The notes under the pieces were generated by a model that did no database searches, was not told the DNA's origin, and saw nothing but the letters and a program-made list of their open reading frames with translations. From Pigmentiphaga kullae (lineage in GTDB: Bacteria > Pseudomonadota > Gammaproteobacteria > Burkholderiales > Burkholderiaceae_B), in the NCBI RefSeq assembly GCF_004216695.1, contig NZ_SGXC01000001.1, positions 248,001 through 312,000 of the forward strand: a stretch of 64,000 nt of DNA, written 5' to 3'. Position 1 is the first letter of the stretch, and every line of letters starts with the position of its first letter. Shown here in pieces: positions 17,460 through 26,465 of the stretch. Both the position numbers and the translations under genes were made by a program.

Positions 17460-18626
17460 TCAGAGCTTGCAGCCGCGGGCCGGGTCGGCCAGGTTCTTGA
17501 CCGCGATGTTCACCACCTTGTTCTCGTTGCCTTCAACCTTGCGAAGGTAGAAGTCCTGCACGGGGTTGTGCGCCTTGCTCATGGTGAATGTGCCGCGCGG
17601 GCTGTCGATGCTGCCTTTCTCAACCGCGGCCGCAAACTCGCCTTTCTTCGAGATGTCACCTTTCACGGCGGTCAGCCCTATGTTGAGAATCTGCGCCGCG
17701 TCATAGCCCTGCACTGCGTACACATCAGGCGTAAGCTTGAAGGACTTGATGTAAGCAGAGCGAAACGCCGTGTCCCGAGGCGTGTTGAGGCCATCAGAAT
17801 AGTGCAGCGTGGTGAGCAGGCCTTGCGCGGCATCGCCTTGCGCCTCAAGCGTGCCATCGGTAAGGAAGCCAGAGCCAACCAAGGGTACTGTCTTGTCAAG
17901 CCCAGCTGCCGTATAGTCCTTAACGAATTTCACCGCGCCGCCACCAGCAAAGAACCCGTACACCACATCGGGCTTCGCAGCAGCGATCTCGGTCAGCAGC
18001 GCTTGGAATTCGACAGTCGGGAACGGGAGCGTCAACTGCTTCTGGACCTTCCCGCCACCTTTCTCAAAGCCCTCTTTGAACCCAGCTACCTGTTCGTCGC
18101 CACCCGCATACTTCCAGGTGATGGTCATGGCCTTCTTCTTGCCCTGCTGAGCGGCGACCACCCCCATCGCATATCCAGGCTGCCAGTTCGAGAATGAGCT
18201 GCGGAAGATGTTCTGCGCGCACATCGGGCCAGTCACCGCGTCGGCACCCCCATTCGGCACGATGAGCACGGTTCCGCTTTCTTTTGCCGCCTTGGCCATC
18301 GCCAGCGTCACACCGGAATGCACGGTTCCAATGATTACATCGACCTTGTCACGCCTGATGAGTTTGTTGACGTTGTCGGTCGCCTTGGCCGGATCAGATT
18401 CGTCGTCGACTTTTACGTACTCGATTTCGCGACCCGCAAGCTTTCCGCCCTTTTCCTCGACTTGCAGCTTGAAGCCGTTTTCGATTGCGACACCAAGTGC
18501 GGCGTACGTCCCGCTATACGGCAGCATTAAACCGACTTTGAGCTTTGCAGTCTGAGCATGACCAACTGTGGCGACTGTGGAGAGCGATATCGCAGCGAGA
18601 GCGACCTGTGCAATGCGAAGGTTCAT
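17460..18626 (-). CDS. ABC transporter periplasmic binding protein, branched-chain amino acid type
   Basis: LivJ-type type-I periplasmic binding protein of 388 residues. Signal peptide about 1-24 (ending VGHAQ), then AKLKVGLMLPYSGTYAALG, VDDESDPAKATDNVNKLI, VIIGTVHSGVTLAM and a final strand around VQGYDAAQIL. I chose the ATG at 18626, which has GAGAAAA upstream and starts directly with the signal peptide, over one at 18698. Such proteins near aromatic or ketone pathways often bind aromatic acids rather than amino acids. No permease or ATPase is next to it, so it must borrow these. It is the last gene of the operon that begins with the SDR at 24587. Confidence 0.88.
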   Translation of the reverse strand: MNLRIAQVALAAISLSTVATVGHAQTAKLKVGLMLPYSGTYAALGVAIENGFKLQVEEKGGKLAGREIEYVKVDDESDPAKATDNVNKLIRRDKVDVIIGTVHSGVTLAMAKAAKESGTVLIVPNGGADAVTGPMCAQNIFRSSFSNWQPGYAMGVVAAQQGKKKAMTITWKYAGGDEQVAGFKEGFEKGGGKVQKQLTLPFPTVEFQALLTEIAAAKPDVVYGFFAGGGAVKFVKDYTAAGLDKTVPLVGSGFLTDGTLEAQGDAAQGLLTTLHYSDGLNTPRDTAFRSAYIKSFKLTPDVYAVQGYDAAQILNIGLTAVKGDISKKGEFAAAVEKGSIDSPRGTFTMSKAHNPVQDFYLRKVEGNENKVVNIAVKNLADPARGCKL

Positions 18627-18728
18627 GGTTTTCTCTTTTCTTTGAACAAATGAAAACGCCGTACCACCAATGGCGCGTGAAGTGCGGGGTGAGGCCAAAG
18701 GGAGCTATGGCCCCACCCGACCAATTAC

Positions 18729-20225
18729 CTAGAACATCGAAAGATTGATGTTCTTGATCTGGGTGAATTCAAGCAGTTCTTCCTTTGACTCTTCACGTCC
18801 AAGTCCGGACTGCTTGAAGCCGCCGAAAGGGGCTCCGATGAAATGGGCTGAACAGTTGTTGATCCACACGTAACCTGCCTGCACCCGCGCCGCAGCCCGG
18901 TGAGCAGTTAGTAAGTCACGAGTCCAAATCGATGCCGTTAGGCCCAGCTCCGTCCCGTTCACGACGCTAATCAACTCTTCCTCGTCATTCCATCGAAATA
19001 CCGAGAGCACGGGCCCAAAGATCTCTTCCCTGGCGATGCGCATATCGCCATGCACCTCCGTAAAGACCGTCGGCTCGATGAACCAGCCGTTGGCAAGATG
19101 TGCATCGGTCGGATGAGCGCCGCCGCAGGCAAGTTTTGCTCCCTCACTTTGAGCGGAGGCGATGAAATCCAACGTACGTTGATACTGGGTCTGACTGACG
19201 ATGGCGCCCATGGTCGTACGTAGATCCGTGGCTAACCCGGGCCGATGCACTTGGCCGATGCGCTTCACCATGGCATCCACGAAGCGATCGTGCAAGGATT
19301 CGTGGACAAACAACCTACTGGTTGAGCCGCAGGACTGCCCACACCAGGTGAAGTTCATTCCTCTGACTGCCCCCTCTACGGCGCGCTCGAAATCGGCGTC
19401 AGGGTAGATGATCATGGCGTTCTTGCCCCCCAATTCGAGGAGCATCTTCTTCATCGTATCTGCGCTCGCGCGCCATACTGCCTTGCCTGCCGGCACGCTT
19501 CCAATCAACGCCACTGCGGCAACATCCGGATGAGCCGTGAGCATAGCGCCGGTATCACGTCCGCCAAGCACGCAGTTCAGCACGCCACGCGGAAAAACGC
19601 CCTCGAGCAGTTCTAGCAGCCGCAGCGTAGAAAGAGGTGCTTGTTCAGGCGGCTTAATTACGACAGTGTTTCCAGCGGCCAGAGGTGCCGCAATCTTCCC
19701 CGCAGCGAACATGAATGGATGATTGAAGGGGAAAATGCGGGCGACGACACCTAGTGGTTCGCGCACGGTGTAGTTCAGAGAACCATCGCCGGTAGGAATG
19801 GTCTCGCCTTTTATCTCGAGCACAAGACCGGCGAAATATTCGAGCTGAGTCGCGGCGATCTCAGCGTCCGCGATCAGCTCCTTCACCGGGTTGCCGCAAT
19901 CCGCCGCGTCGATCAATGCTAGAGACAATGCATGCGTCCGGATTCGAGCAGCAGCCTCCCGCAGGCACTTGGCCCGTTGCAGAGGAGGTGTCTTCGCCCA
20001 CAACGGGAACGCAGCGCTCGCCGCCGCCACTGCCGCGTCGACATCCTCGGCCACGGCTAGCGGAAGTTCCGCGAGCTTTTCGCCAGTCGACGGATTCACG
20101 GTTTGAAGGCGTTCGGTGCTCGAGCCCGGATGCCAGGCGCCACCCCAGTAGTGAGACAGATGCTTGGGCAGTGCCTCGTTCACTTGGGGCGAGAGGTCAC
20201 CGCCGTTGTTAATTACAGTAGACAT
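18729..20225 (-). CDS. NAD(P)-dependent aldehyde dehydrogenase
   Basis: Full-length enzyme of 498 residues. NAD-binding residues in FPFNHPFMFAAGKIAPALA-like block near 160-180, catalytic Glu in LELGGKN (about 264) and the nucleophile Cys in GQSCGST (about 298), followed by EEIFGPVLSV and the C-terminal PFGGFKQSGLGRE motif. It would oxidise the aldehyde formed after ester cleavage in the Baeyer-Villiger operon. It lies between the Bug receptor (127 bases upstream) and the ABC binding protein. The residue before the nucleophile pair (S-C-G-S) differs from the common G-Q-x-C-x-A, which is within family variation. Confidence 0.92.
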   Translation of the reverse strand: MSTVINNGGDLSPQVNEALPKHLSHYWGGAWHPGSSTERLQTVNPSTGEKLAELPLAVAEDVDAAVAAASAAFPLWAKTPPLQRAKCLREAAARIRTHALSLALIDAADCGNPVKELIADAEIAATQLEYFAGLVLEIKGETIPTGDGSLNYTVREPLGVVARIFPFNHPFMFAAGKIAAPLAAGNTVVIKPPEQAPLSTLRLLELLEGVFPRGVLNCVLGGRDTGAMLTAHPDVAAVALIGSVPAGKAVWRASADTMKKMLLELGGKNAMIIYPDADFERAVEGAVRGMNFTWCGQSCGSTSRLFVHESLHDRFVDAMVKRIGQVHRPGLATDLRTTMGAIVSQTQYQRTLDFIASAQSEGAKLACGGAHPTDAHLANGWFIEPTVFTEVHGDMRIAREEIFGPVLSVFRWNDEEELISVVNGTELGLTASIWTRDLLTAHRAAARVQAGYVWINNCSAHFIGAPFGGFKQSGLGREESKEELLEFTQIKNINLSMF

Positions 20226-20352
20226 AAAAAACCCTATAAAGAAAAAAGTGGGAAATGTGCGAGGACATTGCCATGAGCGCCAGCAGCTTTCTGTTCCCTG
20301 TTCTGTCGCCGAACTTCCTTAGCAATGATGTGCTCGTGAGGCTCACCCGGCA

Positions 20353-21336
20353 TCAGGGAACACGGACATCACTCTTTTCGACTACCGGCCCCCAATCGCT
20401 AAGATCTTTAGCAAGTCGCTTGTGCATGGAGTCCACGGATGATCCAGCCGGGGCGACGCCCAAGCCTTCCAGCTTCTGCCGGACCACACTGTCTTGAAGT
20501 GCGTTGTTTATTGCCTTGTTCAGTTGCTCAACGATCGCGCCGGGTGTCCCCGCTGGCGCGGCCAGGCTGAACCACATGGGAGCGATCACGCGGGGAAACC
20601 CTGCCTCGGCCGCGGTCGGGACGTCGGGAAGAATCTTGGAGCGAAAGTCACCGGTCTGCATGAGACCGATCAACCGACCGCCGGCAATCTGGGCAGCTGC
20701 GAAGGCGTTCGATACAAAGACGCCCTCCGCATCGCCGCTCGCAATCAGCGGCACGACGTCCCCCGCGCTTCGGACGGCAATGGGCTCGTACTTGAATCCG
20801 GCGAGATCGGCAAACAGCGACGTTGCAACATCGTTGGCTAGAGCCACTGACAGAAGCATCGTCTTATCATGACCCTGCTGCCGCGCTACATAGTCCTTGA
20901 CGGATTTGTATCCCCGCTGCGCTGGTACGAGCCAGGTAAGACCAGTTTCGCCAATGAAAGAGATATGGACGAAATCCTTCAAGGGATTAAAAGGGGCAGG
21001 CTTCTTCGCGAGCGGATAGATCGCCAGAATGCCCGCCTCGCCAAATAGCAGTGTGTGTCTATCGGGCACGCTACGGCGAACCTGCTGAAGCCCGATCTGA
21101 CCCACAGCCCCCGGTCTGTTCTCTATGATGACCGGCGTACCCAACTGCTTTGATAGCGGTTCCGCAATCACCCGGGCCACCACATCAGAGCCGCTGCCTG
21201 CACCGAAGGCGACAACGAGAGTCACGGGCTTCTTAGAGAGGGATTGCGCGCTCGCTTCTTCAGCGAGGACAGTCACCGGCATCAATAGTGCTGCCGCGAG
21301 TCCGAACGCGCCAAACGTGTTTTTCGCATATGACAT
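20353..21336 (-). CDS. Bug-family periplasmic solute receptor
   Basis: Receptor of 327 residues from the ATG at 21336, which has GGAGA seven to eight bases upstream; the ATG at 21351 overlaps that ribosome site. Signal peptide to about residue 30 (VLAEEASAQ). The blocks KPVTLVVAFGAGSGSDVVARV, VIIENRPGAVGQIGLQQV, and APAGTPGAIVEQL are present, but the GGxxD element reads GAGSGSD and the ligand loop is LSVALANDVATSLF, so it is a divergent member. Between the esterase and aldehyde dehydrogenase genes, it likely imports the substrate of that operon. Confidence 0.9.
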   Translation of the reverse strand: MSYAKNTFGAFGLAAALLMPVTVLAEEASAQSLSKKPVTLVVAFGAGSGSDVVARVIAEPLSKQLGTPVIIENRPGAVGQIGLQQVRRSVPDRHTLLFGEAGILAIYPLAKKPAPFNPLKDFVHISFIGETGLTWLVPAQRGYKSVKDYVARQQGHDKTMLLSVALANDVATSLFADLAGFKYEPIAVRSAGDVVPLIASGDAEGVFVSNAFAAAQIAGGRLIGLMQTGDFRSKILPDVPTAAEAGFPRVIAPMWFSLAAPAGTPGAIVEQLNKAINNALQDSVVRQKLEGLGVAPAGSSVDSMHKRLAKDLSDWGPVVEKSDVRVP

Positions 21337-21391
21337 ATTGGTAGTCTCCATTTATTAGTTGTCGTTGTTGTCATGAGGAAGGTTCGTTTCT

Positions 21392-22300
21392 CTAACGGCG
21401 TAAAGCTCCACGTAACGCGATGGCTGCGTCAGATACCGCCTGGTCGGAGACATCTACGGTTCCATGTCCTCGCGCAAAGCCATGCATCACGCCTTCGTAT
21501 CGGACCACGGCTGTCGGTGTACCTACCGCGCGCAAGGCTCCGGCGTACGCTTCGCCCTCGTCTCGCAGAATGTCGTACTCCGCGACCCCAATCCACGCCG
21601 GTGGGGCGCCGCGCAGACAGGCACGCCGTAGCGGCGCGATCCGTGGATCCTTGAGATCGTGTCCCTGAGCGTACTGCTCCAAAAAGTACTCGCTGTCTTC
21701 TGCCTTCAACAGATAGTCGTTGCCAAATTCCGAGTAGCTGCCACGTGTGAAATCGGTGTCTATTACGGGGTTGAACATCAGCTGCAAGCGAACGGGGATT
21801 TCCCCGAGCAGTTCCAGTGACGCGACAGCGGCAAGATTGCCGCCCGCGCTATCGCCAGCGATTGCTATTCCTTCCGATGCCTCAGGCAGCGTTGCTGCCC
21901 ATCGCACGGCGGCGATGGCGTCATTTATCGGGGTCGGAAACGCGTGCTCAGGAGCTAGCCGATAGTCGACAGATAGCAGGGTGCAGCCGCTTCGAAGTGC
22001 GAGCGTTCGGCAAAAAGCGTCGAACTCGTCGATGGAGCCAAGCATGAATCCGCCACCGTGGAAGTAGACGCAGAGTCCGATCGTGGTTCCTGGAGGCACG
22101 TACTGCCGGACCTTGATTTCGCCCTTTTCGACGGGAATCGAAAACATCTGGACACGCGCCATCTCTGGTCCCGGCGGCAGCGCGCTCGCGCCGGCTGCGA
22201 ACTGCGCTCGAGCCTCATTCACCGGCAAGCGCGCGAAGCCGAGATAGCCCATTGCACGGATGCGATCCCAGCTTTGCTGAACTAGTGGATGCAGCGCCAT
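21392..22300 (-). CDS. Alpha/beta hydrolase, hormone-sensitive-lipase-type esterase
   Basis: Cytoplasmic esterase of 302 residues. Oxyanion-hole motif FHGGGF (about 80-85), nucleophile GDSAGG (about 150-155), acid Asp in the GVAEYDILRDEG segment and His in MHGFARG near the C-terminus give a complete HSL-family triad. Placed 9 bases after the Baeyer-Villiger monooxygenase gene, it is the natural enzyme to hydrolyse the ester or lactone that monooxygenase forms. No signal peptide. Confidence 0.92.
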   Translation of the reverse strand: MALHPLVQQSWDRIRAMGYLGFARLPVNEARAQFAAGASALPPGPEMARVQMFSIPVEKGEIKVRQYVPPGTTIGLCVYFHGGGFMLGSIDEFDAFCRTLALRSGCTLLSVDYRLAPEHAFPTPINDAIAAVRWAATLPEASEGIAIAGDSAGGNLAAVASLELLGEIPVRLQLMFNPVIDTDFTRGSYSEFGNDYLLKAEDSEYFLEQYAQGHDLKDPRIAPLRRACLRGAPPAWIGVAEYDILRDEGEAYAGALRAVGTPTAVVRYEGVMHGFARGHGTVDVSDQAVSDAAIALRGALRR

Positions 22301-22309
22301 GACGTCTCC

Positions 22310-23817
22310 TCAGGCAGCAGCGGGCTTGCGCCCGTTGAAGCGAACGCCCTGCATCCCTTCCCTGGCCAAGCGGACCACGAAGGACTCCATGGTGTCCGGC
22401 CAGTGCGTGTACACGGCGCCGTCGCCACCCACGCGGTAGTAGGAATTGCAGCCGCCGAGAACCAGGACGCTCGCGTCGCCGCGGCGGCGCATGTCTTCGT
22501 TGAAGGCGTCGAACACATCCGGATCGACCTCTACGGAACCTGAACCCAATTCGCGAGCTTTTTGGATCACGTCGATGATGAGATCGACCTGCCCCTCCAC
22601 CATCTCGCTGGTTCCAGGAGATCCTGTGTTTGGTCCGGCAATGAGGAAGAGATTTGGAAATCCCTTTGCGAGGGTGCCGAAGAACGCCTGCGGCTTGGGA
22701 TCCCATTCCTTGGCCAGCTCCCGGCCGTCCCTGCCCCGGATGTCGATGCCGTTCAACATGCGCTCGGTGTTAAAGCCTGTCGCCCAAATGATGACATCCA
22801 CCGCGTACCGCTCACCCACGCTGTCAACGATGAAGTCGCGGTCCACGTGCGACACGCCCCGTCCCACCAGTTGGACGTTATCCTGGGTGATGGCAGGGTA
22901 GTACATGCTACTGAACAGCGGCGTTTGCAGCCATAGCGATAGCGTGGGGTCAGGACTTCACGTGCATGCGGATCCTTGACCTGGGCATCGAACAGCTCCT
23001 TCCAGGTTGCCTCCTGTTCCCGCACCAACTTTTCGTTCATGGGGAAGCGGGTCTTGGTAACTACCTCGTAGCGGTCGAACCACTCCTTGCGCCGCTCAGC
23101 CATCCGGGCAACGAACTCCGGAGTTCCCCGCTCGGAATCGCTGAAAATGATATCGGGCCGCGGCGAGACATACGACGGAGTGCGGACGAAGGCGATGAGT
23201 TTTTCTGCGCGCTCCTGCACATAAGGAACGATCTGGATGGAAGTTGCCCCTCCTCCCACGACCGCGACACGCTTGCCTTCCAGGTCAATGTCGTCGTCCC
23301 ACGCCGTCGAATGAACAGAAAGGCCCGTGAAGGTCTCCGCCCCTTTTGTCACGCTGAGCAAGGGCTGGGAGAACAGTCCGCCCGCCCAGACCACGTAGCG
23401 AGCACTCCAGCGCCGGCCATCACTTGCAGTGACCAGCCAGCGGCCGGCCTCCTCGGACCAGACGGTGCTAACAACACGAGTGTTGAAGCTGATCTTGGGC
23501 GTTACACCGAAGTGCCCGGCGACGCGTTCAAGGTAAGTCTGGATTTCACTGCCCGGCGCGAAGTTGGTCGTCCAGGTGTCACCGGGGAAGAACTTGTAGG
23601 CGTACAAGTCGATGGGCGTGTCGCATGCGACGTTAGGGTATCGGTTGACTTGCCAGACCCCGCCGATCCGATCTCCTTCCTCGAGAACAACAAGGCTTTC
23701 ATGGCCAGCATGGAGCAGCTTGGCTGCTGCGGCCACGCCTCCCAGCCCGGCCCCAATAACGAGTACTTCCGTTTCGCCAAGCAAGGTGCAAGGACTAGTG
23801 GATTGGGCCGCACTCAT
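22310..23817 (-). pseudogene. Baeyer-Villiger flavin monooxygenase, frameshifted
   Basis: Type I Baeyer-Villiger monooxygenase in two frames. The N-terminal part (23817 down to about 22920) has the FAD motif VIGAGLGG, the fingerprint F-T-G-x3-H-x3-W (FTGLSVHSTAW) and the second Rossmann motif VVGGGATS. At about 22918-22923 the family sequence YGCKRPLFSS-x-YYPA is broken: the frame shifts after TGCAAACG, and the other frame continues with MYYPAITQDNVQLV ... VIIWATGFNTE to a normal end at 22310. One missing base, perhaps a C of a CCC run, restores about 502 residues. Either a disabling mutation or a one-base error. It overlaps the SDR gene (ATGA) in the operon SDR-BVMO-esterase. Confidence 0.85.
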
Positions 23818-24587
23818 AGGAACACCAAGCCACCGTCGACGACAAACGACTGTCCCGAAATGAACCGGCTTTCGTCGGACGCGAGGAACGCGATAGTGCC
23901 TGTCAGGTCGTCAACGTTCGCTTCGCGCTGGATGCAGCGCATCGCGATCTGCGCCTGCTTTTGCGCGGGCGTGACGGTTTGGCGCGGGATCCCGGTGTCA
24001 GTAGCGCCGGGCAGTACAGCATTCACCGTAATGCCATCGAGTCCGAGCTCGCGAGCCATGCTTCGCGTCATCCCGATAATGGCCGCTTTCGATGTGGTGT
24101 AGTGAAGGTAGTCTGGCCTGCCCATCAGCGCTGCCGCCGACGAGACGTTGATGACGCGGCCCCATTTCTGGCGGCGCATCAAAGGCGAAATCGCGCGTGT
24201 CATCAAGAACGTTCCAGTCACGTTCACATGGAGTACCCGGGACCATTCGTCCAGCGGGATTTCCTCGAATGGCCGCATCTCAAGGGTCGAGAAGATAGCC
24301 GCGTTGTTCACAAGGACGTCGACCCGCCCATAGTGCTCCTCTACCCGCCGCACGGCTTCTTCAACCGCGTTTGCATTCCCGACATCCACAACTAGCGGCA
24401 AGCACTCTCCACCGGCTTCACGGATCTCCGAAGCGACCGCGTTTACCGCGACCTCGTTGAGATCCATTGCAACGACTGGATGATTACGTGCTCCGAACAT
24501 GAGGGCGTAGGCGCGTCCGAGCCCTTGTCCGGCTCCCGTGATGACGACAACGCGCCTGACTTCAGGGGATGTTTGACCAATTTCCAT
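23814..24587 (-). CDS. Short-chain dehydrogenase/reductase
   Basis: SDR of 257 residues, classical length. TGAGQGLGRA gives the TGxxxGxG cofactor loop, VNNAA the NNAG-type motif, and NVSSAAAL plus Y-x3-K (YTTSK) the catalytic Ser-Tyr-Lys set; VVDGG closes the fold. DLN after the second strand points to NAD(H). I chose the ATG at 24587, preceded by GGAG; the frame remains open further upstream into the divergent gene. First gene of the ketone-type operon, probably oxidising a secondary alcohol to the ketone used by the monooxygenase. Confidence 0.92.
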   Translation of the reverse strand: MEIGQTSPEVRRVVVITGAGQGLGRAYALMFGARNHPVVAMDLNEVAVNAVASEIREAGGECLPLVVDVGNANAVEEAVRRVEEHYGRVDVLVNNAAIFSTLEMRPFEEIPLDEWSRVLHVNVTGTFLMTRAISPLMRRQKWGRVINVSSAAALMGRPDYLHYTTSKAAIIGMTRSMARELGLDGITVNAVLPGATDTGIPRQTVTPAQKQAQIAMRCIQREANVDDLTGTIAFLASDESRFISGQSFVVDGGLVFL

Positions 24588-24707
24588 CGATGACTCCAAA
24601 TAGTTTTTCACGGTGAGCGCATAGATCACAGCGAAGTCTAGAAGTCGATCGAGGTAAAATCTATATCGATTCAATAGTCGATCCGCGAAAGTCCTAGGAT
24701 TCCAGAG
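24588..24707. promoter_or_regulatory. Divergent promoter region, SDR operon / citrate-synthase-fold gene
   Basis: The 120 bases between the two divergent genes include AT-rich -10-like sequence and the inverted repeat ATCGA-N8-TCGAT near 24665-24685 as well as a further TCGATCGA upstream. A divergent regulator binding here is plausible, and the N-terminal HTH of the plus-strand gene is the obvious candidate. Confidence 0.35.
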
Positions 24708-25979
24708 ATGCCCAAAAAAGCCACCCAGGTGCCGCAGCCTGAGCAAAGCATGCTGCTCAGTGCACCCCAAGCCTGCGAGCTTCTCGGCATCAAGCCGGCG
24801 ACGCTCTACACCTATGTCAGTCGAGGTTTCCTCAAGCCGGTCCAACAACCGAACACTAATGCGAAGCGCTACTGGCGCGCCGAGGTCGAGAGCCTCCAGG
24901 TTCGAAGCAGCGCACGGGGTGGCCATGGAGCAGCGGCTGCCGTGGCCATGCGTTGGGGTCAACCTGTGTTGAACACCAGCCTTACCGAGATCACGCCATT
25001 CGGACCTCGCTACCGCGGGCACCTGGCCGAGGACCTCATCCGCCACCCAGGTCTGTTTGAGAACGTTGCGGAGCTTCTGTGGTCGGGTGTGCTGCACGAC
25101 GACCCGCGGCCTTGGCGTGTCCCGCCCATGCGCGCAGACATCCGGCGTGCGATCGAGAGCGTGGGCAATCCGGACATTCGCATCGTGCGGGAGTTCGCCG
25201 TCGCGACCACCGCACTCGGTGGCGTCTCATTGGCCGATGAGCTTCGCAGCGGGTCGATCGCGCACTACTCGCATGAGTTGCTGCTTGCCTTCGCCGGCTG
25301 TTGCGGTGTCATCGGACCTCAGAAGCGATTCATCGAGCCGCCGGCGGAAACGCATGTGGCAGTACATCTCCTGCGCGCACTGGGCGTGCCGGTGACAGAA
25401 CAGGCGACCCATGCCGTGAATGCCGCACTGATTGTGACCGCTGACCACGAGTTGGCGCCGGCCACCTTCGCCGCACGCATCGCGGCTTCGGTTGGCTCAG
25501 GATTGCATGCGTGTGTCGTAGCGGCGCTCGCTACGCAGGTAGGCAGTAGGCTGGGGGGCGCCTGCGATCTCGTCGAACAGATCTTGTGGGACATCTCGTC
25601 CGACGCCCAGTTGAAATCACGGATCCGGGACGCGGAGCAACGGCGTGAGCTCTTGCCTGGATTCGGCCTTCCCCTCTACCCCGACGGCGACCCGCGCGCC
25701 CGCATCCTCATCAAGCTGGCGTTGGGCATCTCGCCCGGGTTCCCCAAAGTCGAGTTTGCCGTAAAGTTCGTCGACCATGTGCGTGACGAAATTGGAATGC
25801 ACCCGAATATCGAGGTGGGCCTTGCAATCCTCGCGTTGTCGCTCGGGCTGCCGGCGCGCTCGTCAGGCGCGGTTTGGGCAGTGGGTCGCACGGCCGGATG
25901 GATCGCCCACTTGCTCGAGCAACGCAGAGCCGGCCATGAAATCAGGCCACGGGCGCACTATATGGCGCAGACATTTTGA
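24708..25979 (+). CDS. HTH-domain protein fused to a catalytically degenerate citrate-synthase fold
   Basis: Protein of 423 residues. Residues 15-65 form a MerR/excisionase-type helix-turn-helix (LLSAPQACELLGIKPATLYTYV...KRYWRAEVESL). Residues about 85-415 follow citrate synthase: ADHELAPATFAAR (243-257), SVGSGLHACVVAALATQ, the GPxHGGAN site as VGSRLGGAC (278-286), GFGHRVYxxxDPRA as GFGLPLYPDGDPRA (318-331) and the late VDF as VEF (348-350). Both catalytic histidines are Leu (282, 321), the next Arg is Pro and the catalytic Asp is Glu, so citrate-type condensation is unlikely. The CoA/oxoacid pocket may sense a metabolite. Divergent from the SDR-BVMO operon, it is probably its regulator. Fold is secure; function is inference. 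Confidence 0.75.
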   Translation: MPKKATQVPQPEQSMLLSAPQACELLGIKPATLYTYVSRGFLKPVQQPNTNAKRYWRAEVESLQVRSSARGGHGAAAAVAMRWGQPVLNTSLTEITPFGPRYRGHLAEDLIRHPGLFENVAELLWSGVLHDDPRPWRVPPMRADIRRAIESVGNPDIRIVREFAVATTALGGVSLADELRSGSIAHYSHELLLAFAGCCGVIGPQKRFIEPPAETHVAVHLLRALGVPVTEQATHAVNAALIVTADHELAPATFAARIAASVGSGLHACVVAALATQVGSRLGGACDLVEQILWDISSDAQLKSRIRDAEQRRELLPGFGLPLYPDGDPRARILIKLALGISPGFPKVEFAVKFVDHVRDEIGMHPNIEVGLAILALSLGLPARSSGAVWAVGRTAGWIAHLLEQRRAGHEIRPRAHYMAQTF

Positions 25980-26465
25980 GCCCGGACGGCGCGTTCGGCG
26001 CGCCTGCCCTCATCAATGAAATATGTACGAGCGGCACCTAGTCAGTAACGATCCCCGCTATTCGTCTTGGGGCCCATCGGCGTGCGGCGGCTTCGGCAAC
26101 CGGTGCGGCGGCGGCACTGCTTATAGCTATCTGTTCGAGAGCGGACCGTATCTGCAACGCGGTCGTCCACTACCGTCGATGCGTTGTACGCGTCGCTTAC
26201 GGCAGAAATATGCGACGCCGCACAATTGAACATGAAGGTCGATGAATCGACGGGAGTCAATATCGGCGCGTGAGGTTTATTGCCCGAAAGCACGCCGTAT
26301 CTGGTTCACGCGACATTCGATCGCTTGCCTGACACGACGGGTCAAGTGCGCGAAGTCACTGACGAAATGGAATGCCGGAGTTGACGTGTCATTAGTCCGA
26401 ACCCGCCAGTGAGGCCGAGCGGTCACCGCACTGTTGGCACGCGGACGGCACTCAGTACGATGCTT
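25980..26465. other. 486-base gap with possible decayed coding fragment
   Basis: No intact gene is seen. The plus strand from about 26150 to 26400 has coding-like stretches (DALYASLTAEICDAAQLNMKVDES, then PYLVHATFDRLPDTTGQVREVTDE after one stop) that suggest a broken gene end. I could not assign a family. Confidence 0.35.
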
